A stretch of DNA of 64,000 bases from Spodoptera frugiperda (GCF_023101765.2 NC_064237.1:2967501-3031500), one strand, 5' to 3'; positions 45,453 through 59,514 are shown, counted from the stretch's first letter. The notes: a model not told the origin generated them from the letters alone. Made by a program: numbers and translations.

Positions 45453-47064
45453 AATCCGTGAAGATACAAAAGAATAAATAGAATTAAAAACGTTATTAAA
45501 ATGCAAAATAACTTCAGATTCCTACAAAAATATAGCTACGAAGCCACTTCAACGACAGAGCCCCGCAGCACGGGGCTTATGGGAACCTTCAGTGAAAAAC
45601 AAGGTCTACCACTTAAGTAATAAGTATGCAAATTCAATAGAAGGGTATGAATACGTTTCCCTGTCCGCACTAATTCAATCTGACCACAAAATGTACTCAA
45701 CATCTGTGTAATTGTATTACATTAAAATGGGTAACAACATTTTCTTTGCTTGGTTTAATTTAATAAACTGTTTTATTTAGGAACATGTAAAATTTTACAG
45801 CACTCTACGTATAACACAATTATACACAAAAACGTGTTTAATTGACATTATAAAGTGAGAAAATTCTGATATCAATGAGTTATACACTTACAAGACTTCA
45901 TTAACTAAGCATTACAAATAAAGTTGTTCTCAAGAAATTGGCAGCTGCTTAAAAAGTAAATAATTTAAATTACAAAAATGATATCTATCTTACACCTTTT
46001 AATTACCTCAATAAAGTAAAAAATCTCAAGTCAAATTACATTTCAATCAAAAAACGATCAAAATACACTATTTACCACGACAAATTTACATGACACGTCA
46101 TGTGAATCAACTAGTTGCTAACTGTATAAATAATCTTCACATTATACATCTCTATTATCGTTGTAAGCAACAGTCATAAATTACAATTAATCACCACAAC
46201 ATCTTAGAGAACATTTGTCGTAATATTAGCTCAGATGGTAATCCATGAAATATATCATGTCAGTTATATCTTAAACAGAATTATCTAAACAAGCCAGTGC
46301 CAAGTAAAATTAAATATCATTCGAAGTGATATTTAAAATTGTCGCTCCACTAGTTAACAACACGTGTGGTTTAGAACTGTCGTTATAAATCTTCGGTACG
46401 TTTACGTAATTTGGTACATTTTCGAAAATTACACAGTAATTGCATGGAGTTTGGAATTGAAACATAACTACGTACATATATGATAGTTGTATCTTTGTAA
46501 AATGTTACGTGTATTTTAAACATACTGAACAAAATATGAGGTTCTGAGCAAGAAATATACAATTTAATACCAAAAATATGTTTTGTTATGAATAAATGTT
46601 ATAGACAGTGAGTTTATTGTCATATACTGATTGCAACTGCAGTTAATAGAGAATGAAAAAAAAATCTACAAACAGTACTTGGCCATATACTTCGACTTCG
46701 CCAGCCGTACTTACGGCCAGTCAACCAAAATCACAGTCAAATTAATCTCCATCCATAAATAAATACTCTTTTGGTCTAGTAACTCTTCCCATCGACTGAT
46801 ACGGCACAATACGGGATCGGCACTGGCTTAACGTCGAACCTTGCTCAGTGCCAATCTACATGCCAAATGCCAACGTGATCCTTTTGCGAAACAACTTTTT
46901 GTGAAGGCTTTAGGCGTATTTTGGCTTTAAAGGAAACATCCATGGTTCATCAATCTTCAAGATCCCATGCAACGGAGGAAACGTGTTCACGTGAATGGTT
47001 TTCAAACATTAATGAGGATCCGATAGATTTGGGTAAAAGCTTTTTGGCTGTGACGTCATTTTGT
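45453..47064. other. No supported feature
   Basis: 1.6 kb of AT-rich sequence, nothing supported. Confidence 0.4.
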
Positions 47065-47345
47065 TAACACATCATCAGCCACTGATATAGATGGCCTCTT
47101 CCCACATGGAGAAGGTTTGATTATAATCACCACGCTTGCTCAATACGGGTTGGCGATTTCAAACTTGCGATTAGAAATTATAAGCCCAGGTTTTCACTGG
47201 ACACGACGTTTTCCTTCACTCTTTGTCAATGGTGTCTAAATAATCTAATAACACGGAAAAAGTCGCATTGATACTTGCCGTTTCAAACCCGCCATCTCAT
47301 ACAGTATGAGAAGCGGGCGTTTTAAACCTCCGGATCACCACGACT
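47065..47345 (-). mobile_element. Repeat family D, full-length SINE
   Basis: Minus strand: GTCGTGGTGATCCGGAGGTT, TAAAACGCCCGCTTCTCATA, CGGGTTTGAAACGGCAAGTA, TTATAATTTCTAATCGCAAG and GTGGTGATTATAATCAAACC, ending near GGCTGATG. Confidence 0.75.
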
Positions 47346-48086
47346 TTTGTCAACAGTCTTTGTGAAAATCCTGGATTTTTCTTATGACTCAACAATTTAT
47401 GAATCAGTTTATGTGATATTAATTGCATCGAACAGCATTCTAAAGAGTAGCCAAGATTTTTTAATATGAAACAAAATAGACGAACGTCTATCTTAATAAT
47501 TTGGCAGCTCTCCATGAAGATCCCACAAAAATGAAAATTTTAATATAATCATCAAGTCTTAGTCTAGAATCCAGATTATTCCAATACAAATAATAGCGTA
47601 ATCTCAGGTCTAAGATGGAATAGAAGTAATGCAAATTAGTAATTTCAATAGCCCATGAAACTTGAAATTGCTTCAAAAGTAATGTTTAGGTAATCTTGCT
47701 TGCGTCGTATTATTTTCATGGCTTCTAAGACAATACATACGAAAGCAATGATCATAAAAACTAATTCACAAGTTAATTAAGGTTATTCCTAATACCTTCT
47801 AAATTATGGCTTTAATTAGGAACGAGGAATCCTAGCTGAGCGAACCCATTTTCAGCACTACACAATAATAAGACTTGCTAGTAGACAATAAGGTCTTAAT
47901 TGGTATACATTAGTGTAACCGCGTCCAGGTTCTATTGAATTAATATGGTAACTCAAAATGGCCCGGAAATTACTGTAAAATTAATATCTACTACCAACTT
48001 AATAGTGAACCGGTAGACGTGTCGCTCACATTATGTAAAAAACTTAATTAATTTGTCTAAAATTTAATTAGGTGCTAAAGTCTTAC
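47346..48086. other. No supported feature
   Basis: AT-rich sequence, nothing supported. Confidence 0.4.
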
Positions 48087-48383
48087 GGGTGCTTATCCAC
48101 CAGGGATGTACTATGCTAAGTTGCTGTGGATGCATTTGGCTTCCACCAATTATATTCATTGGAAAACATAACTTAGCACTGGTGGAAACGAACTCAGCTA
48201 AACTGAGTTTTATACATATATGGAATGATGCGTGCCATGAATGCGTGCTATGGATGTGTACTTTATATGGTTTCCATACTATCGATACATTGCATAATCG
48301 CATACATAGCTTAGTATCAGTGGAAACGCATTCACAGTTTAGCTATTACATCTACATAGCACATCTCTGGTAGAAAACCACCC
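48087..48383. mobile_element. Repeat family I, complete MITE-like copy
   Basis: The ends GGGTGCTTATCCACCAGGGA with TGTACTATG and CATAGCACATCTCTGGTAGA with AAACCACCC are imperfect inverted repeats of about 29 bp. Inside are CGTGCCATGAATGCGTGCTA, ACTATCGATACATTGCATAA and AGTATCAGTGGAAACGCATT. TA dinucleotides lie close to both ends. The open frames on both strands are a by-product of the inverted structure. Confidence 0.7.
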
Positions 48384-49354
48384 TAACATTACGATCGTAT
48401 CTTATAACTGTGACTAAAGGTAACTCAAAACTAATCGCGGATCTTTTTCATGATCTCTCAATATATAAAAACCGATTTATATATTTTAGTTTCATACAGT
48501 GACTCTATCAAAGCTACCAAGAAACTCAATAAAATCCCTTTTACAGTACTTTGGCATGTTTCCGTGAAAAACTTTTTCCTCTTACCTAAATAGAGGAACG
48601 AATTCTTCTTTTTTTCGGGTTACGGTCGAGATCTTTCAATTTGTGACTTTTAGTTGCTTTGAAAGGAACTTTTGCAGAATTCATAATTACTTTATTTGAA
48701 GCCGAAAAATTTTTTCTTTGAACTTTAGTTAGTGGACGTTCAATTTTTTTTTTCGTAGATTCTGTTCAGGCTGAAAGTCTAGGTGCTATGTGATATTTTT
48801 TATGGTATATCTAAGGAAAGGTTTTTCATGGAGGAGTATCAAAAACAGGTAAACACGCTTATAAAAAAAGAAGGTAAATCAAGGGACCAAATGTTATTTA
48901 CACAAGGTATTTAAAATATCTTACAAGGTTTATTACCTTTTAAGATATTTTAAATTCATTGTAAATTGTAATATAGAAAAAAGTTAGATGTTTAAAAGTT
49001 AAACTTAGCTTAATATCATAATTACTATGTTGGCTGTCTGGTCTGTACTTAATAATATTATGACAAAGTTTTACAACTTACATCTGATCCCAAAGAAAGT
49101 ATCAAAGTCAATCAAAATAACTTTTTGTAAATAGAAAACGTAATTTTGTTACTTAAGAATAAAGTAATTAGATCAAACTTTTTATGGGACATTGTCAGAA
49201 AATGATTTACGGTACGATTACAATGATGTTATTTTAAACCAGTGCTTTCCATGGCAACAAGAGACAAAGTTGGTACTTAGTCACGTAATAAATTAACATT
49301 GATTCGACAGGGACAATATTTTTAACTAGTATTCATTTCTATTTTTTCATACGG
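48384..49354. other. No supported feature
   Basis: Nothing supported. A local inverted pair around AAGGTATTTAAAATATCTTA / TTTTAAGATATTTTAAAT at 48903-48955 is the only structure. Confidence 0.35.
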
Positions 49355-49575
49355 GAGCGCCATGCTTTGACATGGATGGGCTGGTTTGAATGGTGCGATA
49401 CTATGTACAATGGTGGTCACATGCGCCTGACCACCACTAAGTTAATGTTTGTTTGCACCTAGTCTCTAGCCCCGCCCTATAACCTTGAATTACCGAATGA
49501 TTCGGCGTGTTGGGTGATGCTGCCGCCGGCCCATCTTCGCTGAACAACAGCAAACGCACCACTGGCTAAGGCTTC
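49355..49575. mobile_element. Unclassified GC-richer repeat-like segment
   Basis: It starts GGGAGCGCCATGCTTTGACA, like the reverse end of family E, then has ACAATGGTGGTCACATGCGC, CACCTAGTCTCTAGCCCCGC and GATGCTGCCGCCGGCCCATC. No frame with splice sites is seen. Confidence 0.35.
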
Positions 49576-49796
49576 GCTTTTCTGTTTGATGAGACATTTA
49601 TGGAATGTTTATGCTGGGTTCAAGCAATTATTATTTACACTATTATTAGAACTTATAACGGGATATTTACCATGTTTATTTATTTTATCGAGTTTCCGAT
49701 ATTTCGGCACTGTTGCAAGCCCCATGTTCACGGATTAACTGATAATAATAGTGTTAGTGACCATTTCAGTTTAAAAAAAATATTATTTATTTATTT

Positions 49797-49945
49797 TCAG
49801 CCGTGATCGTCCCACTGCAGGGCAAAGGCCTCCCTACCCTCCTTCCACTCCTCTCTATACAGAGCTTTCTGTGGCCAATCCTTTTCATAGGCATCGAGTT
49901 CATCCCGCCATCTCCTTCTGGGCCTTAACAATAACATTTTAAAAT
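49797..49945 (-). mobile_element. RTE-type LINE ORF2 C-terminal fragment
   Basis: The minus strand reads RPRRRWRDELDAYEKDWPQK, then ALYREEWKEGREAFALQWDD and a stop. The pattern RRRWxDEL...W..A..R..W...EAF..QW is the C-terminus of RTE-type LINE proteins. About 45 codons remain and the frame changes upstream, so the copy is dead. Confidence 0.7.
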
Positions 49946-52402
<2,457 letters not shown>

Positions 52403-52654
52403 AAAAAATAATCCTTTATCTAATGTTCTTACTGTCTCTTACTGATGAATTCTTCTTATTATCATCAAAAGATAAGAGGTTAACGAGCTCTAAATACATA
52501 ACCTAGCTATTTAATGGGGCCTGGTCACGACCCCCACTTATTACTGTTTTATAGGCTCCGAGGCCTGTATACGATGTTTACCTTCGTGGGTAGGTTATTA
52601 GACAAGAACTTATAAGTTAAATTTATGAGAGGTGAAGGAACTAACAAAAGTGTG

Positions 52655-52800
52655 GGAGAGCCATTTTAAGTATGGGAAAGCCATGCTTCGGCACGAATGG
52701 GACGGCTCGACCGAACTCATGCCACAACCTCACAGAAAACTGACGTGAAACAATTACCCCCTTCCCAATATTCCCAAACCCCGATTCCCCAACAACCCGT
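52655..52800 (-). mobile_element. Repeat family E, 3' portion
   Basis: The plus strand shows GTGTGGGAGAGCCATTTTAA, AAGCCATGCTTCGGCACGAA, TGGGACGGCTCGACCGAACT, CACAGAAAACTGACGTGAAA and CCCAAACCCCGATTCCCC. The first line partly duplicates the second (two GCCAT starts). Confidence 0.65.
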
Positions 52801-54088
52801 TATTTAATTTTGCATTTAACAGCAAATAAAAGCTTTTAATTCATTAAGTCTAGGCAATGTCTAACAAATAATAATTACATATTAGCAAAAACCAACGGCA
52901 GTACTATCTAATTTCTGAAAAAAAATACAAACAAACTTATAGACCAAAACGATGCAGTTTGCACTGAGAAGAAAATAAGGTTCCTTGCGACATTTTTAAA
53001 TTAAGATGTACATTTAAACTAAACACTTTTAAAGACAAGATAGAACAACTCAAAATGCGTCTGCATTTCACTTTGCAGTTTAAAAACGAAAGAAGAAAAT
53101 ATTCAACACTAACTCCAAAGACCACACTTTTGAGTGAAAAAGAAAATTCTTAAAGAAAAGGCTACTTCACGGATAAAAATCGAGTTCATTTGTTTGTACA
53201 GGTAAGTACTATCGTACTACCACAAAAAATAAAGGTAGAAAACCTCAAAGGAGTTATTTACAACAGGAATATGGACGCAGTTTTAAAAAGCTTGGAAAAA
53301 AGCAAGCGTCTTGACAGTTTCAATTTATCTTCCTTTTGTTTCTATATATTGTACCAAATATTTGGTTTGTTTTATTTCGTGATTATGTACGTGTAAGACG
53401 CTGAGAAAATCTTAAACAATTTGGTAGAAAAATAGCAAAACGAAATGAAAAACATCAATCGAATCAATACGATCAATGGCATTTCCATTGTATTGTTTTG
53501 TCATATTGCATTAGAGAAATAAATCGAAATCGTAAATTGCAAACAATTTATTTCCGCCCGAGGAAACATGCCGATTTGCCCGTTAGTCGGAAATTCCAAT
53601 CATTCGGAAAACAGCTAAAGGTACGAGTATTACCGACCACAAAAACATGTCGATAAAATTTTAGTACATTATAGAACTAGATTGGTAGCAAAACTGTATT
53701 TTTTGTTTTACTTCTAAAGCAGGAAATGCAATCATTATAAAAATGAAATATTTTTCATAGAGCCATAAAATGTTGGGTATAATTTTGTCACAACGCTAAA
53801 TAAGTTTGAAGATTGTAATCGCACGATTACAGTTTCAGTTTACAGCCTTCATAATGTTATATAAAAAACCATAAAACATTCGTTGATTGCAAAGCTTTTT
53901 TATGTTATCGTAAACTACTGCATTGAATAGGAACTGAAGAATGTTTTACGTGCCGATAATTGTCCATCATCATGATTGCTTGCATGTTGATAATTACTAT
54001 CAAATCCGTGCTAAAAAGCTGTCAACACGATGCTACACTATGCATCGTATGAAAAATGTATACTGATTAGATACATAGATAGTTACCG
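52801..54088. other. No supported feature
   Basis: AT-rich sequence, nothing supported. Confidence 0.4.
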
Positions 54089-54207
54089 TCGTACTCAGAG
54101 TAATTTAATGGTTACTTAAATTGTTGTTCCGAAAACAATTGTTAAGGACAGAGTCGTTACTAAGGAACAGTTTAAGTTATCAGTAAATTTCTCTGAGTGC
54201 GGCAGTT
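54089..54207. mobile_element. Repeat family H, complete MITE-like copy
   Basis: The ends ACCGTCGTACTCAGAGTAAT with TTAATGGTTACTTAA and TTAAGTTATCAGTAAATTTC with TCTGAGTGCGGCAGT are inverted. The centre has TTCCGAAAACAATTGTTAAG and ACTAAGGAACAG. Confidence 0.7.
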
Positions 54208-54384
54208 GGCGTTTTTAGACACTTATTGAGTTTGCCAGGTAAAATGTAACTCCAAATGATACGACCATGGTTCTTTAGTTTCCTCTATATTCAAGAATCT
54301 TACAATACCTAGAAATATAATTATTATGATCAATTGATAAAATATCATAATGTAGTTAGTACCGCTTTTATTTAAAAGACTTAC

Positions 54385-54536
54385 CATTAGTTCGTTGTGG
54401 GTCGATTTGAGCGTGTAGGATAGAGAAGCCAGGGGCGATGATGGCGGGCAGCGTGCGCGAGCGCAGCAGGGGAGGGGGGGCGCGTCGTCCTCCCCCGCCC
54501 AGCGCCTCCGCCGCCGCCGCCGCTGCCGCCGCCGCA
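54385..54536 (-). CDS. Internal exon of an unidentified protein with an Ala/Gly run (exon A)
   Basis: I do not recognise the protein. The exon is 152 bp, bounded by acceptor TTTGTTTCCAG and donor ATG/GTAAGT on the minus strand. It enters in phase 2 and leaves in phase 1, with 50 whole codons. It is very GC-rich. The product starts with nine alanines from a GCG/GCA repeat, then a glycine-arginine-proline stretch, then LLRSRTLPAIIAPGFSILHA, which looks like a conserved segment. The GCN run could vary in length between individuals. The phase-1 exit fits the phase-1 entry of exon B (14989-15193); joining them gives an aspartate at the junction. No other exon between them is recognised. This alanine frame, not the longer ORF in the neighbouring frame, is preferred because it is open through both splice sites and joins exon B. 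Confidence 0.65.
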
Positions 54537-54819
54537 CTGGAAACAAAAAATACACGTTTTCAGTCATAATGATACATACTTAATAAAAATACCTGATCAA
54601 GGTCATATTGCAATCATGCATATCCTCTTATCACTGTCATCGGTACCAACAGTATAATTAAGATCATCAGTACATTTTATACTTAATACAGTTCAACAAT
54701 TAACCCATTAACCCGCGCCAGCGGAGGATTTTCCTACAACAGATATTGGTTGGCAGTCAAAGTCTTAATTATTAAACTAAATCAAAAATAATTATTAAGT
54801 ACTGCACTACTTTTTACAC
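54537..54819. other. No supported feature
   Basis: Presumed intron upstream of exon A in the minus sense. Confidence 0.3.
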
Positions 54820-54965
54820 GTAACGTCACACCTTTTATCCCCGAAATGGTAGGCAACGGTGCACATAACAGCACGTAATGCCGCTAAACAATGTACACCC
54901 ACTCTTCACCATTTGTGTTATAAGTCCCATGTAATAGGGGATGAGCCTATTGACATGTAATTTTT
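54820..54965 (-). mobile_element. Repeat family C fragment
   Basis: The plus strand shows CGTCACACCTTTTATCCCCG, GCACATAACAGCACGTAATG, AACAATGTACACCCACTCTT and CCCATGTAATAGGGGATGAG. Confidence 0.65.
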
Positions 54966-55745
54966 TTTCTTTTACTTTTTATTTACTGTTCACATATCCA
55001 TCCTGATTAAAAAAAGTATCAAGAAGTAGCTTACCTAAGTACTGAAAATTCCGCTACAAAACATAGGTAGAACTAACTGACCAAAGTTTTTAACTAACCA
55101 GTGGTGCTGGCAGCAGATATAAATTGAACCAGAGTCCTACAAAAACGACATGCTCGATTTTGCCCAAACAGTCTGCCAGGAACTTGTGAACTGCCATTCC
55201 AACAGTTGGGAATCCAATATTATGTTCCAATTGAAATTTAGATTTCCCTACTGGATCCACTATTCGTAATTTGTAATCTGTGCGGGAAATGGCTATGAAA
55301 ATGGAATTAAAATAGTTTTCCATTATTCAAAAGTAATTTTGTTCGATTAACTTATATTTTTAAAAGTGTTGATATAAAATGCATTGATTGGCAAACGTAA
55401 ATTTATCTTACAATTAACCCCTGGTATGGCAAAAGTAGATCTACGCGAGACACAGTGTGTTTTCTATTGTGTCTCATATACTCGCATACACGAGGTCTGA
55501 AGTGAAAATTAGACATGTTTTTAACATGTTTTCAGCAAATAAAAATGGCATTACTTCCCAAAAAAATATTACATCGAATGTAACGAACAAATAAAAACAT
55601 TCTTAGCTACGTACAAATAACAATTTAACCAACAGACAGCAGAAAAACAAAAATAAACCCGAAAATGAACGAAAAAATCATGTCACATAAAAATTATATG
55701 AAACAAGGAACATGACACGCAAAGCCGCGGTTGCAGATTATAGTC
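54966..55745. other. No supported feature
   Basis: A 77-codon minus-strand open frame (55090-55323; start MENYFNSIFIAISRTDYKLR) has no recognisable motif. Otherwise nothing. Confidence 0.3.
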
Positions 55746-55751
55746 GACAGT

Positions 55752-55773
55752 CACACACACACACACACACACA
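55752..55773. repeat. (CA)n microsatellite
   Basis: An uninterrupted CA run of about 11 units. Confidence 0.9.
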
Positions 55774-55921
55774 TGTCGCCATTTTGTTTACGTAACCTCT
55801 GCGGATAGTTTGCACCTTGACATTCACCCCGGATATCAGCCACAAAGAAAGTGAAAACAACCTGGTACTTTGAAGATTGCGAGTGAAATGCAGATGTATC
55901 TTTATTTAAAGTTTTTGGTTT

Positions 55922-56110
55922 CTTAACCGACTTCCCAAAAAGGAGGAGGTTCTCAATTCAGCTAATATGTTCTTTATTTTTCTATGCAAGTACACCGATT
56001 AGGTGGAGGTTTATGTACCGATTAACATGATTCTTTTTTTGTTCGACGCGGATCCGTTGACGCTTGGTAACGCGTGTTCAGCCACCGCGCCCAGCAACCG
56101 TGCAGTCATT
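55922..56110. mobile_element. Dispersed repeat end plus degenerate family B head
   Basis: TTAACCGACTTCCCAAAAAG then GAGGAGGTTCTCAATTCAGC is a very common moth repeat end. On the minus strand 56035-56110 reads TGACTGCACGGTTGCTGGGC and GCGGTGGCTGAACACGCGTT, a family B head with a decayed B-box. The minus-strand open frame at 56011-56223 arises from this. Confidence 0.4.
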
Positions 56111-57131
56111 AACCGCTGCACAGAGGTATTTCCAGTTTGAAGAGGAGCATTTTTACTATCCCTATGCTTATAGTTAACCGAAAGTTTGAGAATGCTACTG
56201 CCAAACCCTCCATGGCTGGTCACAACTTAGGAAAATGATCTAAATACCTATTTTTAAACAAATTCCTTTAGGTAAAAACTATAATAGGCTCTCTTCAATT
56301 AAACAGTTTTTATTATCTTCCAAAATTGAAAATAGCATGTCATAATACGATGTAATAACCCATGTAATAAATTCTAAACTTACAAAGTCAATACATTCTC
56401 CTTTTAACAACCTCGTTCCTTGTACCCGTGTCTTTGACATCATAATGCAAGATGGCGCTTAGAGAAGCCGCCTGCGGGAAACGGTGCTCATTTCGCGCCA
56501 AACACTTCGTCCGCATCGTCCAATAGAATTCGAGAGTTCACGCTTACAGAAATGTGAAAGAATATGACATCATTTACACTGATATCAAGTTTAGAGTACG
56601 AGTAATTTAATTCATACATTTTCCGGCTTTTCTTCATTTATAATATCGCTCTAAAGAAAGATATTTTTTTTCACTTAAACTTTTTTGGTTCAATGTGGAT
56701 ACTGAGAAAAATAGGTTGATACTTGGTTTCCTTATAAATCGTTTGGTGCTTAAAACTCAACGTAGGTAATGTTTTGTAACTTTAACAAATCTGTTTCTTG
56801 GGCTTAACTGTGATCATCGTGAGTTTTTGTTTCGAGTGAAATGGAGTAAGAAACTTGAAGGCAAGATTAAGAAGTTTGGACCCACCCATAGATAAGACTT
56901 ATAACAAAACAGGTGAAAAAAACTTTTCCTTATCCCCGCGGGAATCGAAAGACAGATCACCTCTAAATAATGTCAAATAAATCTCTGTGGGAATTTGAGT
57001 TCCTAGTTCATGATTTACAAAAACGTCAGACAGAAAAGTCGTGCAAACGTGTCGGTTGTCAAATGGCAAGACACTCACGTCGCGTCTCTCAATCTGACGG
57101 CACGTGTTGTTTCTTTTCTTCTATTTGCATA
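56111..57131. other. No supported gene; one GC-rich island
   Basis: 56449-56530 is GC- and CpG-rich (GCAAGATGGCGCTTAGAGAA, GAAACGGTGCTCATTTCGCG). AAGATGGCG is a frequent promoter or start-codon context in animals, but the plus-strand frame closes after about 24 codons. It could be a promoter or 5' exon; unproven. Confidence 0.25.
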
Positions 57132-57430
57132 TACTAGTGGTCGCCTAGTGGTCGAAATTCGACCATATACGATTTAATTTACAATACCACTTAACATACG
57201 TTCAAGGATAATTTGTATTTAACGAATTGCTATTAGTTTTGTATACGCCGGAATATATTAAATTCAATTTAATATTCCGGCGCATCATGAATAACCAAAC
57301 CTCCTTCAATTAGAAACCTCTTTTCATATGAGACGTGAGAATATCATCGCAATGTCTGTCAATTTTGACGTTTTGTCAAATACGATACTATGCATGGTAG
57401 TGTGTGTAATGTTTTATTTATTGATTTAAT
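57132..57430 (+). mobile_element. Repeat family J, copy 2
   Basis: It has the same start and end as 36502-36780. In the middle it carries GTATACGCCGGAATATATTA and the complement-like TTTAATATTCCGGCGCATCA, forming a hairpin that is degraded in copy 1. Confidence 0.8.
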
Positions 57431-57439
57431 AATAATATA

Positions 57440-57724
57440 TTTTTCAATATTGGTCAGGGGCAGGGGCCATAGTCCCCATAGTTAACCGGTTAACTATTCC
57501 ACAGCCACCCACACCCATATCCCTATCATTTCCTTTTACCATATCTCACAATAGTCCTGCATCAACCGGGGATTGTCCTTTGGTGTACTTCCATAGTGCA
57601 TACAGGGATAATCGCCGGCTGATGTCCCATTACATTTAGATCAAAATTGTTCAACGGGCCTCTGCGAGTTGGCTTCGGCCCCTCGTACGCCTTCCAAAGG
57701 TCCGGGACCCTGTGGTCCCGAGAT
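57440..57724 (-). mobile_element. Probable LINE 3' sequence, unclassified
   Basis: The minus strand starts AATCTCGGGACCACAGGGTC, then CCGGACCTTTGGAAGGCGTA and CGAGGGGCCGAAGCCAACTC. It is GC-richer than its surroundings and sits between family J and the LINE 3' end. No frame is maintained. Confidence 0.35.
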
Positions 57725-57954
57725 TATGTAAAGAACAGACATAATAATAATAAATAACCTTTATTGTACACCTTAAAATAAATTAAGCATAAGTAACATC
57801 TTATAGGATGAAAGTGCACAAAGGCGGCCTTATCGCTTATAGCGATCTCTTCCAGGCAACCTTTGGGTGGAAGGAGCTGTTGAGTGGTAGTGGAGGTGGT
57901 TCTAGGTGTAGGTGTGTTACTTACATAGAATATATAATTACATACATACATGCA

Positions 57955-58010
57955 TACGTATACATACATAAGCATACATATATATATATATATATATATA
58001 TACATACATA
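57955..58010. repeat. TACA / TA microsatellite
   Basis: Alternating CATACATA and a run of about 11 TA units inside the LINE 3' UTR. It creates chance tyrosine-isoleucine ORFs on both strands. Confidence 0.85.
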
Positions 58011-58106
58011 CATAAATACAAAAAAAATAAATAATAATAATGATATAAATGACAGAATAAGTGAAAGTAAGTAAAAATAAAAACAATAACGAGGAAAAAT
58101 AGTGAA

Positions 58107-58457
58107 CTACAGCGTGGAGAGGTAATGTTCCTTCACGAGCACCTTAAACGACGCGAGGGACTGTGCTTGTCTGACTGTAAGCGGCAGAGCATTCCAGAGT
58201 CGCACAGCCAGAACCGTAAACGATCGGTCGAAGGCTCTGCTCGCATGCTGGGGCATCTCAAGCTTCAATTCCTCCGATGACCGTACTGGTCTAGAATGTG
58301 TGTCATGGAAGAACTTAAAACGTTCTTTGAGGTAATGGGGGGTAGTAGGATTGAACAGTATATTGTATAAAAGAGATAAGATATGTGTATTCCGGCGAAG
58401 GCGGATCGGCAGCCACTTGAGTTTCGCGCGATATTCAGAAATTTTGGAGTCGCTCAA
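58107..58457 (-). pseudogene. LINE ORF2 C-terminal segment, shifted frame
   Basis: About 116 codons. It reads KISEYRAKLKWLPIRLRRNT, a FNPTTPHYLKERF stretch and VRLWNALPLTVRQAQSLASF, with the end VKEHYLSTL. The WN-LP-xxR-AxSLxxFK pattern is the standard C-terminus of Jockey/CR1-group proteins. It follows the main segment in a different frame after a loss of roughly a dozen codons at the LERLQN junction. Confidence 0.85.
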
Positions 58458-59514
58458 GTTTATCTAACTGTGCTTCTGTAAGATCCGGATAGCTGACGTC
58501 GGCATAATCGAGAATGGGAAGGAGAAGTGATTGAGCTAGCGCAATTTTAGTAGCAGTCGGAAGAAAGTTTCGAAGTCTACGCAAAGACTTCGCCGATGCA
58601 AACGTTTTCCGGCAGACTTGTCCCAGTTGAGGTCCCCAGGAAAAGTCACGGTCCAAAACAATACCCAAGTCTTTCACCGTGTCACTGTATGGTATTGTAG
58701 TACCGTTGAAGACTACGGGTGGGATCTGTGTCCACGTGATTTTGCATCGTAGACGAGGGCTACCGACAACAATGACCTGGGTCTTCGTGGGGTTTACCTT
58801 TAAACCGTAGGCCGTACTCCATTCCGATATTCGAGCCAAGTCGGTGTTCACCATCTTGACCGCTTCGGAGAATTCGTTGGGAGGTGCCTGAGAGTAAATT
58901 TGCAGGTCGTCGGCATACAGGTGGTAGGAAGAGAGAAGTTCACTAGAGATGGAATTTATAAAAATTGCGAAGAGTAAAGGAGAAAGAACGCCCCCCTGCG
59001 GTACGCCAGCAGCCGTGTCAGACCAGGAAGAGTATGAACCCTCAACGGCAACACGCTGCCGGCGGCCACACAGGTAACTACGAAAGAAATCAATCACAGT
59101 TGGAGATATGTTGAGAGAGCTCAGTATTCCAAGCAGTATGTCGAAATCAACGGTATTGAAGGCGTTGCTAAAATCTAGCAAGGTAAGGAGAGTGAGATTG
59201 CCATTTTCAATACCGGATCGTATGTCGTCGGTAATGTGGACTAGAGCCGTAGTGGTACTATGTCCCGGACGAAATCCAGATTGGTAGGGATTAAGGAGAC
59301 GGTGTTTGGTGAGGAAAGCACTAAGCTGGTTATAAATGAGTCGTTCTAGGACCTTGGAAAGGAAAGGTAATATGGAAATAGGACGATAGTCGGGAAAGGA
59401 TTCAGGATTTGGTTTTTGGGGAGCGGTGTGATTTGCGCCTCCTTCCAAGCAGAAGGAAAACGCAACTGGATAAGGAATAATTAAGGATATGACAGATGAC
59501 AGGAAGGATTTCAT
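58435..59514 (-). pseudogene. LINE reverse transcriptase, main open segment
   Basis: 359 codons. Reverse transcriptase motifs in order: FPDYRPISILPFLSKVLERL (early fingers), YQSGFRPGHSTTTALVHI, a catalytic-type LLDFSNAFNTVDFDILL, GVPQGGVLSPLLFAIFINS and the active-site YADD in YHLYADDLQIYSQ. A C-terminal LRRLRNFLPTATKIALAQSL region and LEQLERLQ-type block (LDKLERLQNF) follow. The first motif reads DFSNAFNTV where most relatives have DFSKAFDTV, but the aspartates of LLD and YADD remain. Residues 1-30 at the N-terminus are out of the normal frame: a shift at about 59430-59470 separates it from upstream coding. The frame breaks again at about 58440. It is therefore a non-functional copy. Confidence 0.88.

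Noticed and set aside
48064..48373. Overlapping ORFs on both strands, Cys/His-rich
   Set aside because: Both come from the inverted-repeat structure of the family I element.
54223..54567. 114-codon minus-strand ORF with an arginine-rich run (RRRQRRRRRRR)
   Set aside because: It is the neighbouring frame of exon A's GCN repeat. The alanine frame is bounded by splice sites and joins exon B, so this ORF is a by-product.
57724..58086. 120-codon ORF rich in Y, I and V, looking like a membrane protein
   Set aside because: It is produced by the TACA/TA microsatellite in the LINE 3' UTR.
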